Positions 27,638 through 42,943 of a DNA stretch of 64,000 bases are shown here, in pieces (position 1 is the stretch's first letter; each line of letters starts with the position of its first letter). Below the pieces are notes generated by a model. The model saw nothing but the letters and a program-made list of their open reading frames with translations, was not told the DNA's origin and made no database searches. The DNA comes from Nesterenkonia xinjiangensis. GTDB taxonomy: Bacteria; Actinomycetota; Actinomycetes; Actinomycetales; Micrococcaceae. The stretch covers positions 744,001 to 808,000 of the forward strand of contig NZ_JACCFY010000001.1 of the NCBI RefSeq assembly GCF_013410745.1. The letters are read 5' to 3'. The position numbers and the translations under genes were made by a program.

Positions 27638-27653
27638 TAGCACGACCGTGCTA
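27638..27653. promoter_or_regulatory. TetR operator 1
   Basis: TAGCACGACCGTGCTA: 7-bp perfect arms around a 2-bp centre, 11 bp upstream of the tetR ATG. Confidence 0.8.
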
Positions 27654-27671
27654 CACTCGCGGCGTCATATA

Positions 27672-27687
27672 TAGCACGACTGTACTA
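27672..27687. promoter_or_regulatory. TetR operator 2
   Basis: TAGCACGACTGTACTA, a second copy of the operator with two mismatches, starting 34 bp from the first. The pair covers the divergent promoter region. Confidence 0.75.
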
Positions 27688-27688
27688 G

Positions 27689-27808
27689 AACCGCTGGGCA
27701 CCCTGCACCACGGACGCCTCTGACGCCGACCCGGAGTCCAAGACCTTCGACTATGACGGCGACACCCTGGAGGTCGCCGACGAGCGCATCGACCTCGCAT
27801 CCCGCTGA
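27689..27808 (+). pseudogene. start-less coding remnant divergent from TetR
   Basis: The frame from 27689 to the TGA at 27808 reads as 39 codons with coding-like composition (DADPESKTFDYDGDTLEVAD). It has no ATG, GTG or TTG in frame and is preceded immediately by TAG. It looks like the 3' end of a gene whose front was deleted up to the TetR operators. I cannot name the parent family; the FDYDGDTLEV phrase resembles beta-strand repeats. Confidence 0.4.
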
Positions 27809-27873
27809 GCTTCTCGGCAGACCCCACAGCGGCACGCCCCCGATCGCCCCTTCACGGAACAGGAGACCCTTCC

Positions 27874-28128
27874 ATGCGCATTCTCATGGAGATCGTCGGC
27901 ATCATTCTGCTCATCAACGGCATCGGCGGCCTACGGAACGACGACTTCGGCCTCCTGGGCCGCTTCGCCGACGGCGCCGCACTCACCGCGCTCCAGGGAG
28001 CCGCCGTCCTGACCGGCGCAGCACTGACGGGAGGAAGCCTCTGGGGGCGCCGGTCCGCAAAGACGAGGCGGAAGAGATCCGGACCAGCCGATGACTGGAC
28101 CGACGACGTCCTCGACGAACTGCTGTGA
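27874..28128 (+). CDS. small membrane protein of unknown function
   Basis: 84 residues with AGGAG ahead of the ATG. Two hydrophobic segments (MRILMEIVGIILLINGIGG and ALQGAAVLTGAALTGGSLWG) are followed by a basic patch (KTRRKRS) and an acidic end (DDWTDDVLDELL). No family is recognised. It may be the surviving member of a TetR-controlled unit, because it lies directly downstream of the remnant and the two operators. Confidence 0.65.
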   Translation: MRILMEIVGIILLINGIGGLRNDDFGLLGRFADGAALTALQGAAVLTGAALTGGSLWGRRSAKTRRKRSGPADDWTDDVLDELL

Positions 28129-28176
28129 CCGGCGATCGGCAGGGAACCCACACATAAGGCCCCAGACATTGAGGAG

Positions 28177-28221
28177 GCCCGGGCTGACTGCGCATCCCCT
28201 CGATACGCAGACCGCCCGGGC
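28177..28221. terminator. bidirectional hairpin between convergent genes
   Basis: GCCCGGGC and CTGCG pair with CGCAG and GCCCGGGC around a 13-nt loop. It sits between the small membrane protein gene and the AGCS gene, which converge here, and could end both transcripts. Confidence 0.6.
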
Positions 28222-28245
28222 TCCCCAGCTCAACGCGCCACCGAC

Positions 28246-29916
28246 TCAGTCGCGCTGCTTCTCGAACGATGTGCCGTACGGCTTGTCCTGCAGAAACTCC
28301 AGGATGGCCATCTCTCGGGTGTCCGAGGGCAGCTCGTTCGGGTCCTCGAAGAGGCGTCCGGCGGCCCGGTCGGCGAGGTACTGCTTCATCTCCTCCTTGA
28401 CCTTCGGCGCCAGGATCACGCAGCCGACGACGTTGATGAAGATGCACAGGAACAGGGCCGAGTCGGCGAAATCGATGATGTTGCCGAAGGACACTATGCA
28501 GCCGATCACGATCATCACGCAGATGATGGCGCGGAAGATGAGGTCCTTGGTCTTCGACATGCCCACCAGGTAGCGCCAGGCCTGGATCCCGTAGTAGCTC
28601 CAGGTGATCAGGGTGGAGAACGCGAAGAGCGCCACACAGATCGCCAGGACCACGGAGAATCCAGGCAGGAAGGTCTCGAAGGAGGCGGCCGTCAGGCCCA
28701 CCGGGTTGTCGTGACCGACACCGATGGCCTCCTCGTAGTCGGCGGGCCAGGCAAAGATGATCACCAGTGCGGTCATAGTGCAGACCACCACAGTGTCGAT
28801 GAACGGCTCCAGGATGGCGTTGAAGCCCTCCGAGACCGGGCGGCGGGTCTTCACCGCAGAGTGCGCGATCGGGGCCGAGCCGATGCCGGCCTCGTTGGAG
28901 AACGCGGCACGCTGCACGCCGATGATGATCACACCGATGACACCACCGGTGATGCCCTCGGCCGTGAAGGCCCCGGAGAAGATGGCGCCGAACGCCTCAC
29001 CGATGTTGGTGATGTTCACCGCGATGACGATCAGGCAGGCCAGCACGTAGATGCCGGCCATCGTGGGCACGATCTTCGCCGTAGCGGAGCCGATCCGGCG
29101 GATGCCGCCGATGATGACCAGGGCCACCAGCCCCGCGAAGATCACACCGAAGATGAACGCCGAGGTGTCTGTGCCCAGGAAGGCGAACGTCGAAGTCCCG
29201 GTCATCTCGTCCAGCGTGCTGCCGGCGGACTCGATGGCGCCGTACGTCTGGTTGGCCTGGAACATGCCGCCACCGATGATGCCGAACAGCATGATCGAGA
29301 TCGCGAAGAGGCCGGTGATGATGAGCACCGGTACCCTGCCCAGCTTCCGGAACGCCACCGGCAGGTACTTGAACGGCCCGCCGTGGACGATGCCGTTCTC
29401 GTCGATGTGGCGGTACTTGACCCCCAAGGTGCACTCGACGAACTTGGTGCACATCCCGAACAGGCCGGCCAGGATCATCCAGAAGGTGGCGCCGGGCCCG
29501 CCGAGCGAGACGGCGGCGGCCACACCGGCGATGTTGCCGAGCCCCACGGTGCCGGAGACCGCAGCGGTCAGCGCCTGGAAATGGGTGACCTCCCCCGGGT
29601 CGTCCTCAGTGGTCCATTTGCCGCGCACGATCTCGAAGGTCACCGGAGCCGTGCGGAACTGGACGAAGCCGAAGTAGATGGTGAACCCGATGGCGGCCAC
29701 GATGGCCCAGAGGACCACCAGCGGCCCGTCCCACAGAGTGGCCCCTTCCGGGAACGGGGCACCGAGTGGAACCTCCACGTTGGTGCCGAAGATCAGATTG
29801 ACGAAGAACCCGGTGATCTCACCGAATCCTTCGTCGATGGTGTCAGCGATGCCCTGCAGGCCGTTGGCCGGTTCCTCAGCCTCGGCAGCCACAAGGACTG
29901 GGCTTCCTATGGACAT
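28246..29916 (-). CDS. alanine/glycine:cation symporter (AGCS family), paralogue 2
   Basis: 556 residues. The body has the same signatures as the first paralogue (AAVSGTVGLGNIAGVAAAVSLG, GGPFKYLPVAFRKLG, AFSNEAGIGSAPIAHSAVKT) but is otherwise divergent. It carries an extra N-terminal stretch of about 65 residues before the first membrane helix. The ATG at 29916 has GGGGGA 6 nt upstream. The 296-bp gap upstream (29917-30212) holds a large hairpin and no gene. The two AGCS proteins probably differ in amino acid preference or coupling; this is not readable from sequence. Confidence 0.92.
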   Translation of the reverse strand: MSIGSPVLVAAEAEEPANGLQGIADTIDEGFGEITGFFVNLIFGTNVEVPLGAPFPEGATLWDGPLVVLWAIVAAIGFTIYFGFVQFRTAPVTFEIVRGKWTTEDDPGEVTHFQALTAAVSGTVGLGNIAGVAAAVSLGGPGATFWMILAGLFGMCTKFVECTLGVKYRHIDENGIVHGGPFKYLPVAFRKLGRVPVLIITGLFAISIMLFGIIGGGMFQANQTYGAIESAGSTLDEMTGTSTFAFLGTDTSAFIFGVIFAGLVALVIIGGIRRIGSATAKIVPTMAGIYVLACLIVIAVNITNIGEAFGAIFSGAFTAEGITGGVIGVIIIGVQRAAFSNEAGIGSAPIAHSAVKTRRPVSEGFNAILEPFIDTVVVCTMTALVIIFAWPADYEEAIGVGHDNPVGLTAASFETFLPGFSVVLAICVALFAFSTLITWSYYGIQAWRYLVGMSKTKDLIFRAIICVMIVIGCIVSFGNIIDFADSALFLCIFINVVGCVILAPKVKEEMKQYLADRAAGRLFEDPNELPSDTREMAILEFLQDKPYGTSFEKQRD

Positions 29917-30112
29917 GTCTCATCCCCCAATGGATGGTAGTGCGAGCCAGATCACATGGATCTTGTGAACCGAGAGTACTACCCGGTCCACGCAACAATC
30001 TATAAGTGGGAGATTTCATGCGCTTTGCGCACAGCAATGATGATGTGTCCTGGATGTTTCCTATGACGTTTTTCTTGCGGCGGCCAGCCTGATCAGGGGC
30101 GCTGGGACGACA

Positions 30113-30153
30113 AAGGCCTCGTGCGGCACCGCAGAGGTGCCGCACGAGGCCTT
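30113..30153 (-). terminator. strong hairpin after the gatCAB operon
   Basis: Perfect 18-bp arms (AAGGCCTCGTGCGGCACC and complement) with a 5-nt loop, about 60 bp downstream of the last gene of the gat unit and upstream of AGCS 2. On the minus strand it is followed by TTGTCG. It probably terminates gat transcription. Confidence 0.8.
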
Positions 30154-30212
30154 CTCGGCGTGTCGTGCTCCGACGCCCATTGCCGGGCCCGTCCCGGCAG
30201 GGAGAGGCCGGC

Positions 30213-30425
30213 TCAGTGCGTGGTCGGAACGTCTGGTTCGGCCGGTTCGATCTGCGCCGGGGCAGACTCCTCAGAGCCGTACTCCCCCACATACTGGGTC
30301 CGGACATCCCGGATCAGGAAGAAGAGGAACACGAAGAGCAGGATGCAGATGACCAGGATCACCGGATGCAGCCCCCGTTGAGGGCTGCGGGCCGGCTCGT
30401 CGCCGTCCCGCCCCGGGTCCTTCAT
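30213..30425 (-). CDS. small single-pass membrane protein coupled to gatB
   Basis: 70 residues: polar N-terminus, one strong membrane helix ([20 protein letters not shown], about 22-41) and an acidic Pro-rich tail ([18 protein letters not shown]). The ATG overlaps the gatB stop by 4 nt (ATGA). No family is recognised; the topology suggests a cytosolic N-terminus. Co-translation with the amidotransferase does not prove a related function. Confidence 0.7.
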   Translation of the reverse strand: MKDPGRDGDEPARSPQRGLHPVILVICILLFVFLFFLIRDVRTQYVGEYGSEESAPAQIEPAEPDVPTTH

Positions 30426-31939
30426 CCTTCGATGCCCAGCCTGCTCAGGACGATCTCGCGGACCTTGCCGGCATCGGCCTGGCCGCGGGTCTCCTTCATC
30501 ACCGGGCCGATCAGCGCCCCGATCGCCTTGAGCTTGCCGCCCTGGATCTTCTCCACCACGTCGGGGTTCTCCGCCATGGCCTTCTCCACGGCCGCGGTCA
30601 GCGCGCCGTCATCGGAGACGACCTCCAGGCCGCGTGCCTTCACGATCTCCTGCGGCGTGCCTTCCCCGTCGATGTGGTGCTCCAGCACCTGACGGGCGAT
30701 CTTGTCATTGATCCGCCCCTCCTCGATGAGGCCGGCCAGCTCGATGATCGTGGCGGGCTCCACACCCAGGGCGCCGGGGTCGACGTCGCGCGCATTGGCC
30801 AGCCGGGAGATCTCGCCCATCCACCATTTGCGCGCCACGGCTGGGCTGGCGCCGGAGGCCACCGTCTCCTCGACCTGGTCCATCAGACCGGCGGCGACGA
30901 CGTCACGGAACTCCGCCTCGGAGTAGCCCCAGGCCTCGCGCAGACGACGACGGCGCTCGGCCGGCGGCTCGGGCAGCTCGGCACGGAGCTTCTCGATCCA
31001 CTCCTGCGTGGTGACGATCGGCAGCAGGTCGGGCTCCGGGAAGTACCGGTAGTCATCAGCGTCGGACTTGGGCCGCCCGGACGTGGTGGTGCGGGTGCCC
31101 TCCTGCCAATGGCGGGTCTCCTGGACGATGCTCCCTCCGGCGGAGAGCACCCCGGCGTGACGACGGATCTCGTAGATCACCGCGTGCTCCACTGCCCGCA
31201 GGGAGTTCACGTTCTTGGTCTCAGACCGGGTCCCGAACTCTGTAGTGCCCTTGGGCATCAGCGAGACGTTGGCGTCGCAGCGGACGTTTCCACGCTCCAT
31301 GCGAGCGTCCGAGATGTCCAGGGCCCTGACGATGTCCCGCACGGCGGAGACATAGGCCCGGGCAATCTCCGGAGCGCGCTCCCCGGCTCCGACGATCGGC
31401 TTGGTGACGATCTCGATCAGCGGCACCCCGGAGCGGTTGTAGTCCACCAGGGAGTAGTCCGCGCCCTGGATGCGTCCGCTGGCGCCCGCGTGAGTCAGCT
31501 TGCCGGCGTCCTCTTCCATGTGGGCGCGCTCGATCTCCACGCGGAAGATCTCGCCGTCGTCGAGCTCCACATCCAGGTGGCCGTCGAAGGCGATGGGCTC
31601 GTCGTACTGCGAGGTCTGCCAGTTCTTCGGGGTGTCCGGGTAGAAGTACTGCTTGCGAGCGAAGCGGCAGGTCTCCGCGATGCGACAGTTCAGCGCCAGC
31701 CCCAGCTTGATGGCGTCCTCCACGGCCTGTCCGTTGACCACAGGCAGCGTACCGGGCAGGCCCAGGCAGACGGGGTTGACGTTGGTGTTCGGCTCGTCGC
31801 CGAAGGCGTTCGGCGCCGAGGAGAACATCTTGGTCTTGGTGTTGAGCTCGACGTGGACCTCAAAGCCGAGGACCGGGTCGAAGCGTGCCATCGCCTCCTC
31901 ATAGGACAGCGGCGATGCTTCTGCGAGCGTCTCAGTCAT
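30422..31939 (-). CDS. gatB: Asp-tRNA(Asn)/Glu-tRNA(Gln) amidotransferase subunit B
   Basis: 505 residues. GatB binds tRNA and performs the kinase/transamidation step that turns misacylated Glu-tRNA(Gln) or Asp-tRNA(Asn) into the amide form. The N-terminal [20 protein letters not shown], the zinc-region [12 protein letters not shown], the [13 protein letters not shown] block and the C-terminal YqeY-like domain ([20 protein letters not shown]) are all present. The ATG at 31939 has AGGA upstream and lies 8 nt after gatA. Its presence implies that indirect Gln and/or Asn tRNA charging is used. Confidence 0.97.
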   Translation of the reverse strand: MTETLAEASPLSYEEAMARFDPVLGFEVHVELNTKTKMFSSAPNAFGDEPNTNVNPVCLGLPGTLPVVNGQAVEDAIKLGLALNCRIAETCRFARKQYFYPDTPKNWQTSQYDEPIAFDGHLDVELDDGEIFRVEIERAHMEEDAGKLTHAGASGRIQGADYSLVDYNRSGVPLIEIVTKPIVGAGERAPEIARAYVSAVRDIVRALDISDARMERGNVRCDANVSLMPKGTTEFGTRSETKNVNSLRAVEHAVIYEIRRHAGVLSAGGSIVQETRHWQEGTRTTTSGRPKSDADDYRYFPEPDLLPIVTTQEWIEKLRAELPEPPAERRRRLREAWGYSEAEFRDVVAAGLMDQVEETVASGASPAVARKWWMGEISRLANARDVDPGALGVEPATIIELAGLIEEGRINDKIARQVLEHHIDGEGTPQEIVKARGLEVVSDDGALTAAVEKAMAENPDVVEKIQGGKLKAIGALIGPVMKETRGQADAGKVREIVLSRLGIEG

Positions 31940-31947
31940 GGAAGTCC

Positions 31948-33501
<1,554 letters not shown>

Positions 33502-33509
33502 GCTGGGCC

Positions 33510-33806
33510 TCACTCCTCGTCCAGGATCGCCGGAACCTTGAATCGCCCGTCCTGGGCGTCAGGGGCGTTGAGCAGGGACTGCTCTTCGGTGAAGACCTCG
33601 CCGACGACGTCCTCACGGAATACGTTGGTCAGCGGCAGCGGATGACTGGTGGCGGGCACCTCGGCGGAGACCGCCTCGGACACCGTCTTCACGGAGTCGA
33701 CGATGACGGCCAGCTCGCCGGCCATGGTCGTCAGCTCCTCCTCGGTCATGCTGATATGCGCAAGTTTCGCCAGATGCTCGACGTCGGCACGCGAGATCTC
33801 AGACAT
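33510..33806 (-). CDS. gatC: Asp-tRNA(Asn)/Glu-tRNA(Gln) amidotransferase subunit C
   Basis: 98 residues, the small linker subunit that wraps around GatA and stabilises the complex. [21 protein letters not shown] at the N-terminus and [21 protein letters not shown] near the C-terminus are canonical. It is the first gene of the unit; a TAGACT on the minus strand about 60 bp upstream could be its -10. Confidence 0.96.
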   Translation of the reverse strand: MSEISRADVEHLAKLAHISMTEEELTTMAGELAVIVDSVKTVSEAVSAEVPATSHPLPLTNVFREDVVGEVFTEEQSLLNAPDAQDGRFKVPAILDEE

Positions 33807-33905
33807 GCAGCTCCTACGGGATAGTGGCTTTCTCAGAGGGAAATCGAAGTCCGAGCCAGTCTAGTCGAGCCGGAGCGGGCCATGATGCGGGAGCCACACG
33901 CCGGC

Positions 33906-34495
33906 TCAGCCCGCCACAGGCCGCACGAAGGTCGGGAAGCGAGCGTCCTTGCCGTGCACCTCACGGGTGATCACCAGGTCTCGGGCGGGCGCCTCCACGA
34001 AACCCTCTGAGCGGTAGAGCGCATGGGCGGCGGTCATCGAGACCAGGCTGCACAGCACCAGGTTCTCGGCCTCCTCCGCCTCGGCGCGCCGGATCAGATA
34101 GCGCACCAGGGTCCGGGCGATCCCGCGGCCCTGGAACTCCGGGGCGACGGCGAGCATGCGGAACTCCATCTCCCCGGGGCCGGCCAGCTCGGCGAGCTCA
34201 TCACCGGGCCGGGCGATGACCGTCGAGGCGGCGGCGACTCCGTCTACCTCGGCCACCAGCAGTTCCCCGTGCGCAGCACGGGAGGCGACGTCGGTCAGCT
34301 GCGCGGTGTAAGGATCGTCCGGGGGCAGATGCCCACCCTCGACATAGGCGCCGAGGGTGATCTCGGCGATACGATCGTGCTCCTCGGCACGGGCAGGGCG
34401 GATCACGACGTCGGCGCGTGGGGCGGACGCGGCAGCACCGGTGCCCGGCTCGGCGGGCACCCGTGGGGTGTGGTCCTCTCCGGTGAGCTGGCCCG

Positions 34496-34499
<4 letters not shown>
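33906..34499 (-). CDS. GNAT-family N-acetyltransferase
   Basis: 197 residues. After a 30-residue low-complexity N-terminus comes a GNAT fold: VVIRPARAEEHDRIAEIT, then MEFRMLAVAPEFQGRGIARTLV with the acetyl-CoA-binding QGRGIA loop, then AAHALYRSEGFVEAP. The substrate is unknown. The ATG overlaps the stop of the inositol-phosphatase-family gene by 4 nt, making a ligA-suhB-like-GNAT chain. Confidence 0.85.
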
Positions 34500-38803
<4,304 letters not shown>

Positions 38804-38813
38804 GCTGCCGGCC

Positions 38814-39563
38814 TCAGCCGTCGCGGACGTCGACCACGATGACCGTGACGTTGTCCCGTCCGCCCTCGCGCAGCGACTGATGGATCAGCCAGTCCACGGT
38901 GTCCTGCGGGGACCGGCCGGCCGCGAGGATGTCGGCGATCTGGGCGTCGGTGAGCTCACCGGTCAGCCCGTCGGAGCAGACGAGCAGCCGCTGGCCGGCC
39001 GTGACAGGCGTCAGCGTGTAGTCCCCGCTCAACAGGTCCCCGGCGCCCAGGGCGCGGGTGATGACGTTGCGGTTCGGGTGGTCCCGGATCTCCTCGGCGG
39101 TGATGATCCCGGACTCGAACATCTCCTGGACCTGCGAGTGATCCCGGGTGAGCTGACGCAGCGTACCGTCCTGGTGCAGGTAGGTGCGCGAATCACCGAT
39201 GTTGAACACGAGCCACTGGAGCTGGTCCTGGGCCTCCACCAGCACGGCCCCGGTCAGCGTGGTCCCGGCCTTGGCGCCGGTGGCCTCCCGGATCCGCTCG
39301 TCGGCGTCGTCGAGGAAGGCCTGCAGATCGACCTGGCTGATCGGCCCGGGCGCCGCGTCCCAGCCCTCCGCGAGCGCCTGGACGGCCAAGGCGGAGGCCA
39401 CCTCTCCGGCTTCATGGCCGCCCATCCCGTCAGCGACGGCGAACAGCGAGTCTGTGACCACCGAGGAGTCCTCGTTGAGCTCCCGGCGCAGGCCGACATG
39501 AGAGCCGTACCCGTAGTCCAGGTACAGGCCGCCGTCGGGGCTCGGCTGCTGCTCGTCACTCAT
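38814..39563 (-). CDS. PP2C-family serine/threonine protein phosphatase
   Basis: 249 residues, soluble, with a complete PP2C catalytic core: LRRELNEDSSVV, FAVADGMGGHEAGEVAS (metal Asp and Gly), NIGDSRTYLHQDG, RDHSQVQEM, LVCSDGLTGELTD and GGRDNVTVIVVDV. It should reverse Ser/Thr phosphorylation, usually by Pkn kinases, none of which is in this window. Here it is a single gene rather than part of the usual fha-pstP-rodA-pbpA-pkn locus, and has no membrane segment. Confidence 0.93.
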   Translation of the reverse strand: MSDEQQPSPDGGLYLDYGYGSHVGLRRELNEDSSVVTDSLFAVADGMGGHEAGEVASALAVQALAEGWDAAPGPISQVDLQAFLDDADERIREATGAKAGTTLTGAVLVEAQDQLQWLVFNIGDSRTYLHQDGTLRQLTRDHSQVQEMFESGIITAEEIRDHPNRNVITRALGAGDLLSGDYTLTPVTAGQRLLVCSDGLTGELTDAQIADILAAGRSPQDTVDWLIHQSLREGGRDNVTVIVVDVRDG

Positions 39564-39870
39564 GGTCGTCGTCTGCCCTTCACCGAGTGGGTCGTCGAAG
39601 GCGCGGCTGTGCGCCAGAACACCAGACCATCATGTCACGGTCAGGTCACGCACCACAGCATTGCGACCTGCCCGCCTGCGGCCGCATCTCGGCTCGTCAC
39701 CGGGGTCACGGTCTCGCTGGGAAAGGTCGGCCGCCACAGCCGAGGCTCACGCACCCTCCGACTTGCAGAACATTGATTACATCTATTCTGATAAGGTCAC
39801 CCTTTGCTGCCAGCCTGTCTATTTCGCAACATATTCATGCGCAAAGCTTGCGAGCCACAGTGGAGGAACG
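39564..39870. other. divergent promoter region of PP2C and the siderophore operon
   Basis: 307 bp without a gene. The part from 39770 to 39850 is strikingly AT-rich (TTGATTACATCTATTCTGAT), unlike the surroundings, and ends in a small inverted repeat CGCAA-AGC-TTGCG. It probably carries the promoter and an iron-responsive site for the downstream operon. I could not match a DtxR/IdeR box convincingly. Confidence 0.5.
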
Positions 39871-40923
39871 ATGGACCGCACCGCGCCCGGCACCCGTGAG
39901 GCGCCTCCGCCCCGATTCGCCGAATCCCCGAACCGGCTCTTCCTCACCCGCGTGCACGGCACGACCCGACTCTCACCGGGCTTCCTCCGCATCACCCTGC
40001 GCAGCGAGTCCCTGCGCCGCTTCGCTCCCCTGGGGCTGGACCACCGGTTCAAGATCCTGCTGCCCTCCGAGGACGACGGATTCGCTCCCGAACTCGCGGA
40101 GGATCTGCTCCCGGAGTCCCGGTGGCGCCGACGCTGGCGGGACTTGCCTGCCCGCCGACGGCCCCTGCTCCGGAGCTACACGGTCAGCGCAGCCCGCCCC
40201 GCAGCCGGAGAGCTCGACGTCGACGTCCATCTCCACGCCCACCCCGGCCCTGCCGCACGGTGGGCGTCCCTGGCCCGCCCCGGGGACGCACTGGTCATCT
40301 CCGGCGCCGAAGCGTCACAGAGCCGGCTCGAGCGCTGCGTGCAGTGGACACCAGGCGGGGCCCGCAAGGCGTGGATCGGCGGCGACGAGTCCGCCGCCCC
40401 CGCAATCCTCGGCATCCTTGCGGGCCTCAGCCGCCCCCACGTGCACGACGACGCCTCCGCTCCGCACCGGCATCTCGGGACCCTGGAGGTGACCGTCACG
40501 GCGGAGGCTGAGGCGCCCGAGGACGCCGCCTGGATCCGCAGCTGCCTGCAGGCCCACACAGCGGCCCTCCCCGGCGCCTCGTTCGAGGTCATCTGCCGGC
40601 CGGATGCGGCTCGCGGCGAGGCGCTTCATCGTTCAGCGGCACACTGGCTCACCCGCGAGCTCGGTCCCGACAGTGCGTCGGAGGCCGCCGTCGGCCCTCC
40701 GGACATCGCCGACCTCTACGCCTGGGCAGCCACAGAGAGCTCCCAGGTCGCGGCGCTCAAGCGTCGGCTCCGCCTCGCAGGGCTCCCCGCGGCCCAGATC
40801 CAGGCGCAGGCCTATTGGACTCAGCGCCCGTCCCGCCCGTCCCTCCAGCCTTCGCCCGAGCCCGGCTTCCCATACCCCTCCGGCTTCCCATACCCCCTCC
40901 CACGACATCGAACAGAGGCATGA
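39871..40923 (+). CDS. siderophore-interacting protein (FAD-dependent ferric-siderophore reductase)
   Basis: 350 residues of the SIP/ViuB family: releases iron from imported siderophores by reduction. The FAD-binding motif appears as LLRSYTVSAARP, followed by LDVDVHLHAHPGPAARWA and AWIGGDESAAPAILGIL. The C-terminus has KRRLRLAGLPAAQIQAQAYW, typical of the family, then a Pro-rich end with an 18-bp tandem duplication (GFPYPSGFPYP). GGAGG precedes the ATG. Its stop overlaps the ATG of the binding protein, so it is the first gene of a five-gene uptake operon. Confidence 0.92.
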   Translation: MDRTAPGTREAPPPRFAESPNRLFLTRVHGTTRLSPGFLRITLRSESLRRFAPLGLDHRFKILLPSEDDGFAPELAEDLLPESRWRRRWRDLPARRRPLLRSYTVSAARPAAGELDVDVHLHAHPGPAARWASLARPGDALVISGAEASQSRLERCVQWTPGGARKAWIGGDESAAPAILGILAGLSRPHVHDDASAPHRHLGTLEVTVTAEAEAPEDAAWIRSCLQAHTAALPGASFEVICRPDAARGEALHRSAAHWLTRELGPDSASEAAVGPPDIADLYAWAATESSQVAALKRRLRLAGLPAAQIQAQAYWTQRPSRPSLQPSPEPGFPYPSGFPYPLPRHRTEA

Positions 40924-41906
40924 TGACCCACACCGACCTGTCCCGCACTCCCGTCGAGGAGGCCGTCCAGAGCTCTGACCCCGCTCGGCTCCGGCTGATC
41001 AGCGTCACGGTCGCCGTCGCGGCGCTCAGCCTGGTCACGGCGTGCAGCGCCTCACCCGAGGAACCCGCCTCCTCCGAGGAGGGCCCCGGAGCCGCCCAGA
41101 CGAGAACGATCGACCATGCCCGCGGCGAGACGCCCGTGCCCGACGACCCGGAGCGGATCGTCGTCCTGGAGCCGGTCCAGCTGGACACCGCCGTCGCCCT
41201 GGGACGGGCGCCGGTGGGTGCTGCCGTGCTGGATGAATCCACCGGTGCCCCCGAATACCTGGGCGACGACGTCGCAGACCTCACCACAGTGGGCACCGTC
41301 CCCGAGCCCGATGTGGAACGCATCGCCGCTCTGGAACCTGATGTCATTCTGGGCACCGAGTCCCGGCACTCCGCGATCTATGACCGCCTCTCCGACATCG
41401 CCCCCACCATCTTCATGGAGACCCAGGCGGACCCTTGGGAAGAGAACGTGAAGCTGATCGCCGAGACGCTGGGAGATGCCCAAGGAGGACGTGACCTGCT
41501 CGCCGACTATCGGGACCGCTGCGAAGAGATCGCCGACGAGCACGACACCGCCGGGGAGACCGCACAGCTGATACGCCCTCGAGACGCCCGGCTGACCCTC
41601 TACGGCCCGATCTCCTTCGCGGGCAGCACCTTGGAATGTGCCGGCTTCACCATCCCCGACCATGACTGGGAGGACATCTCGCTGGACATCTCCCCGGAGA
41701 ACGTCCGCTCGGGCACCGCCGACCTCGTCCTGGTGACCTCCATCGATGCTGAGGACCCCACCACCATGCCCGAGGCCGTCACGCAGAACTCGGACGCCTT
41801 CGAGGACGTGCACCTGGTGGACCAGTCGTTCTGGATCACAGGTGTCGGGCCGCTGGGCGGCCAGGTGGTGCTCGACGACCTCGACGCCATCCTCTCCGAG
41901 CGGTGA
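40920..41906 (+). CDS. ferric-siderophore ABC transporter substrate-binding lipoprotein
   Basis: 328 residues of the FhuD/FepB-like class III binding-protein fold. The lipobox LVTACS follows an unusually long 30-residue polar N-terminus. ERIVVLEPVQLDTAVALG, a short linking helix and DPWEENVKLIAETLG are typical; LTLYGPISFAGSTLECAGF is the siderophore-binding lobe. I start at the ATG at 40920, overlapping the SIP stop (ATGA); the next codon is also ATG. The next gene overlaps by 4 nt. The siderophore is not predictable. Confidence 0.93.
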   Translation: MMTHTDLSRTPVEEAVQSSDPARLRLISVTVAVAALSLVTACSASPEEPASSEEGPGAAQTRTIDHARGETPVPDDPERIVVLEPVQLDTAVALGRAPVGAAVLDESTGAPEYLGDDVADLTTVGTVPEPDVERIAALEPDVILGTESRHSAIYDRLSDIAPTIFMETQADPWEENVKLIAETLGDAQGGRDLLADYRDRCEEIADEHDTAGETAQLIRPRDARLTLYGPISFAGSTLECAGFTIPDHDWEDISLDISPENVRSGTADLVLVTSIDAEDPTTMPEAVTQNSDAFEDVHLVDQSFWITGVGPLGGQVVLDDLDAILSER

Positions 41907-42943
41907 CCGCGGCAGTCGGCACGGCCGCCAGGAGGCCCCGCTCGCAGCATCGGCGGAGGGGCGGCATGATCGCCATTCTGCTCACGGCCGTCCTGCTTCC
42001 CGGCGCACTCGTCGCGTCCCTGGCGGTGGGCGCCAATCCGCTGTCGCCCGACACCGTGCTGGCGACGATCACCGGAGGCGGCACCGCCGAATCTCACTAC
42101 GTGATCTTCGAGCAGCGGCTGCCCCGGACCGCGGCCGCCGTCGCGGTCGGCGCCGGGCTCGGGGCCGCCGGTGCGCTCATCCAGGCCTTCACCCGCAACC
42201 CGCTTGCGGATCCCGGGATCCTGGGCGTCAACGCGGGGGCGGCATTCTTCGTCGCCGTCGGCGTGGGTCTGTGGGGCATGACCGACCCGGTGGCGCACGG
42301 TTGGCTGGCCTGCGCCGGGGCCCTCCTCGCTGCCCTCGCCGTCCAGACGATCGGCACCTCCCGGAGGGGTCCGGCCGAGCCGACGCACCTGACGATGGTC
42401 GGAGTGGCGGTGGGGGCCGTGCTCTCCGGGCTCACCACCGCGCTGGTGCTGACCCATCCGCAGGCGTTCGACCATATGCGCAGCTGGAACGCCGGAAGCC
42501 TCCTGGACCGCGGCTTCGAGGTGAGTCTTCCGCTGATGCCGCTGATCGGGCTGGGCCTGCTGGGTGCTGTGCTGATGACCCGGGCGCTGAACTCCATGAG
42601 CCTGGGAGCTGACGTCGCCCGCGCCCAGGGAGTCGCGCCCCACCGGCTGCAGCACCTGGTCCTGGGCTGCCTGACGCTGCTCGCCGGCGGGGCGACCGCG
42701 ATCGCAGGGCCGATCGCCTTCGTGGGACTCATGGTCCCGCATGTGGCCCGCTGGACCTGGGGCACGGACCAGCGCACGATCATGACGGGATCCATCCTCC
42801 TGGGTGCGCTGCTGATGCTCCTCGCCGACGTCCTGGGCCGGCTCCTCGTCCCCGGGGAGATGCCCGTCGGACTGGTGACCGCCTTCGTGGGGGCCCCAGT
42901 GCTGATCGTTCTGGTCCGCAGACGTCGAGCGAGCACCCTGTGA
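41903..42943 (+). CDS. iron-siderophore ABC permease (FecCD family), first
   Basis: 346 residues with about nine to ten membrane helices. Family signatures are LPRTAAAVAVGAGLGAAGAL, FTRNPLADPGILGVNAGAA and the ATPase-contact region GPIAFVGLMVPHVARWTWG. It pairs with the next permease as a heterodimer. The GTG start overlaps the upstream stop (GTGA). Confidence 0.95.
   Translation: MTAAVGTAARRPRSQHRRRGGMIAILLTAVLLPGALVASLAVGANPLSPDTVLATITGGGTAESHYVIFEQRLPRTAAAVAVGAGLGAAGALIQAFTRNPLADPGILGVNAGAAFFVAVGVGLWGMTDPVAHGWLACAGALLAALAVQTIGTSRRGPAEPTHLTMVGVAVGAVLSGLTTALVLTHPQAFDHMRSWNAGSLLDRGFEVSLPLMPLIGLGLLGAVLMTRALNSMSLGADVARAQGVAPHRLQHLVLGCLTLLAGGATAIAGPIAFVGLMVPHVARWTWGTDQRTIMTGSILLGALLMLLADVLGRLLVPGEMPVGLVTAFVGAPVLIVLVRRRRASTL

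Noticed and set aside
28225-28234. Fourth, degenerate copy of the 72-bp palindrome
   Set aside because: Only CCAGCTCAAC matches one arm end and no partner arm is present; likely chance.
39770-39853. DtxR/IdeR iron box before the siderophore operon
   Set aside because: AAGGTCACCCTT and neighbours only weakly resemble the 19-bp consensus; recorded as an AT-rich promoter region instead.
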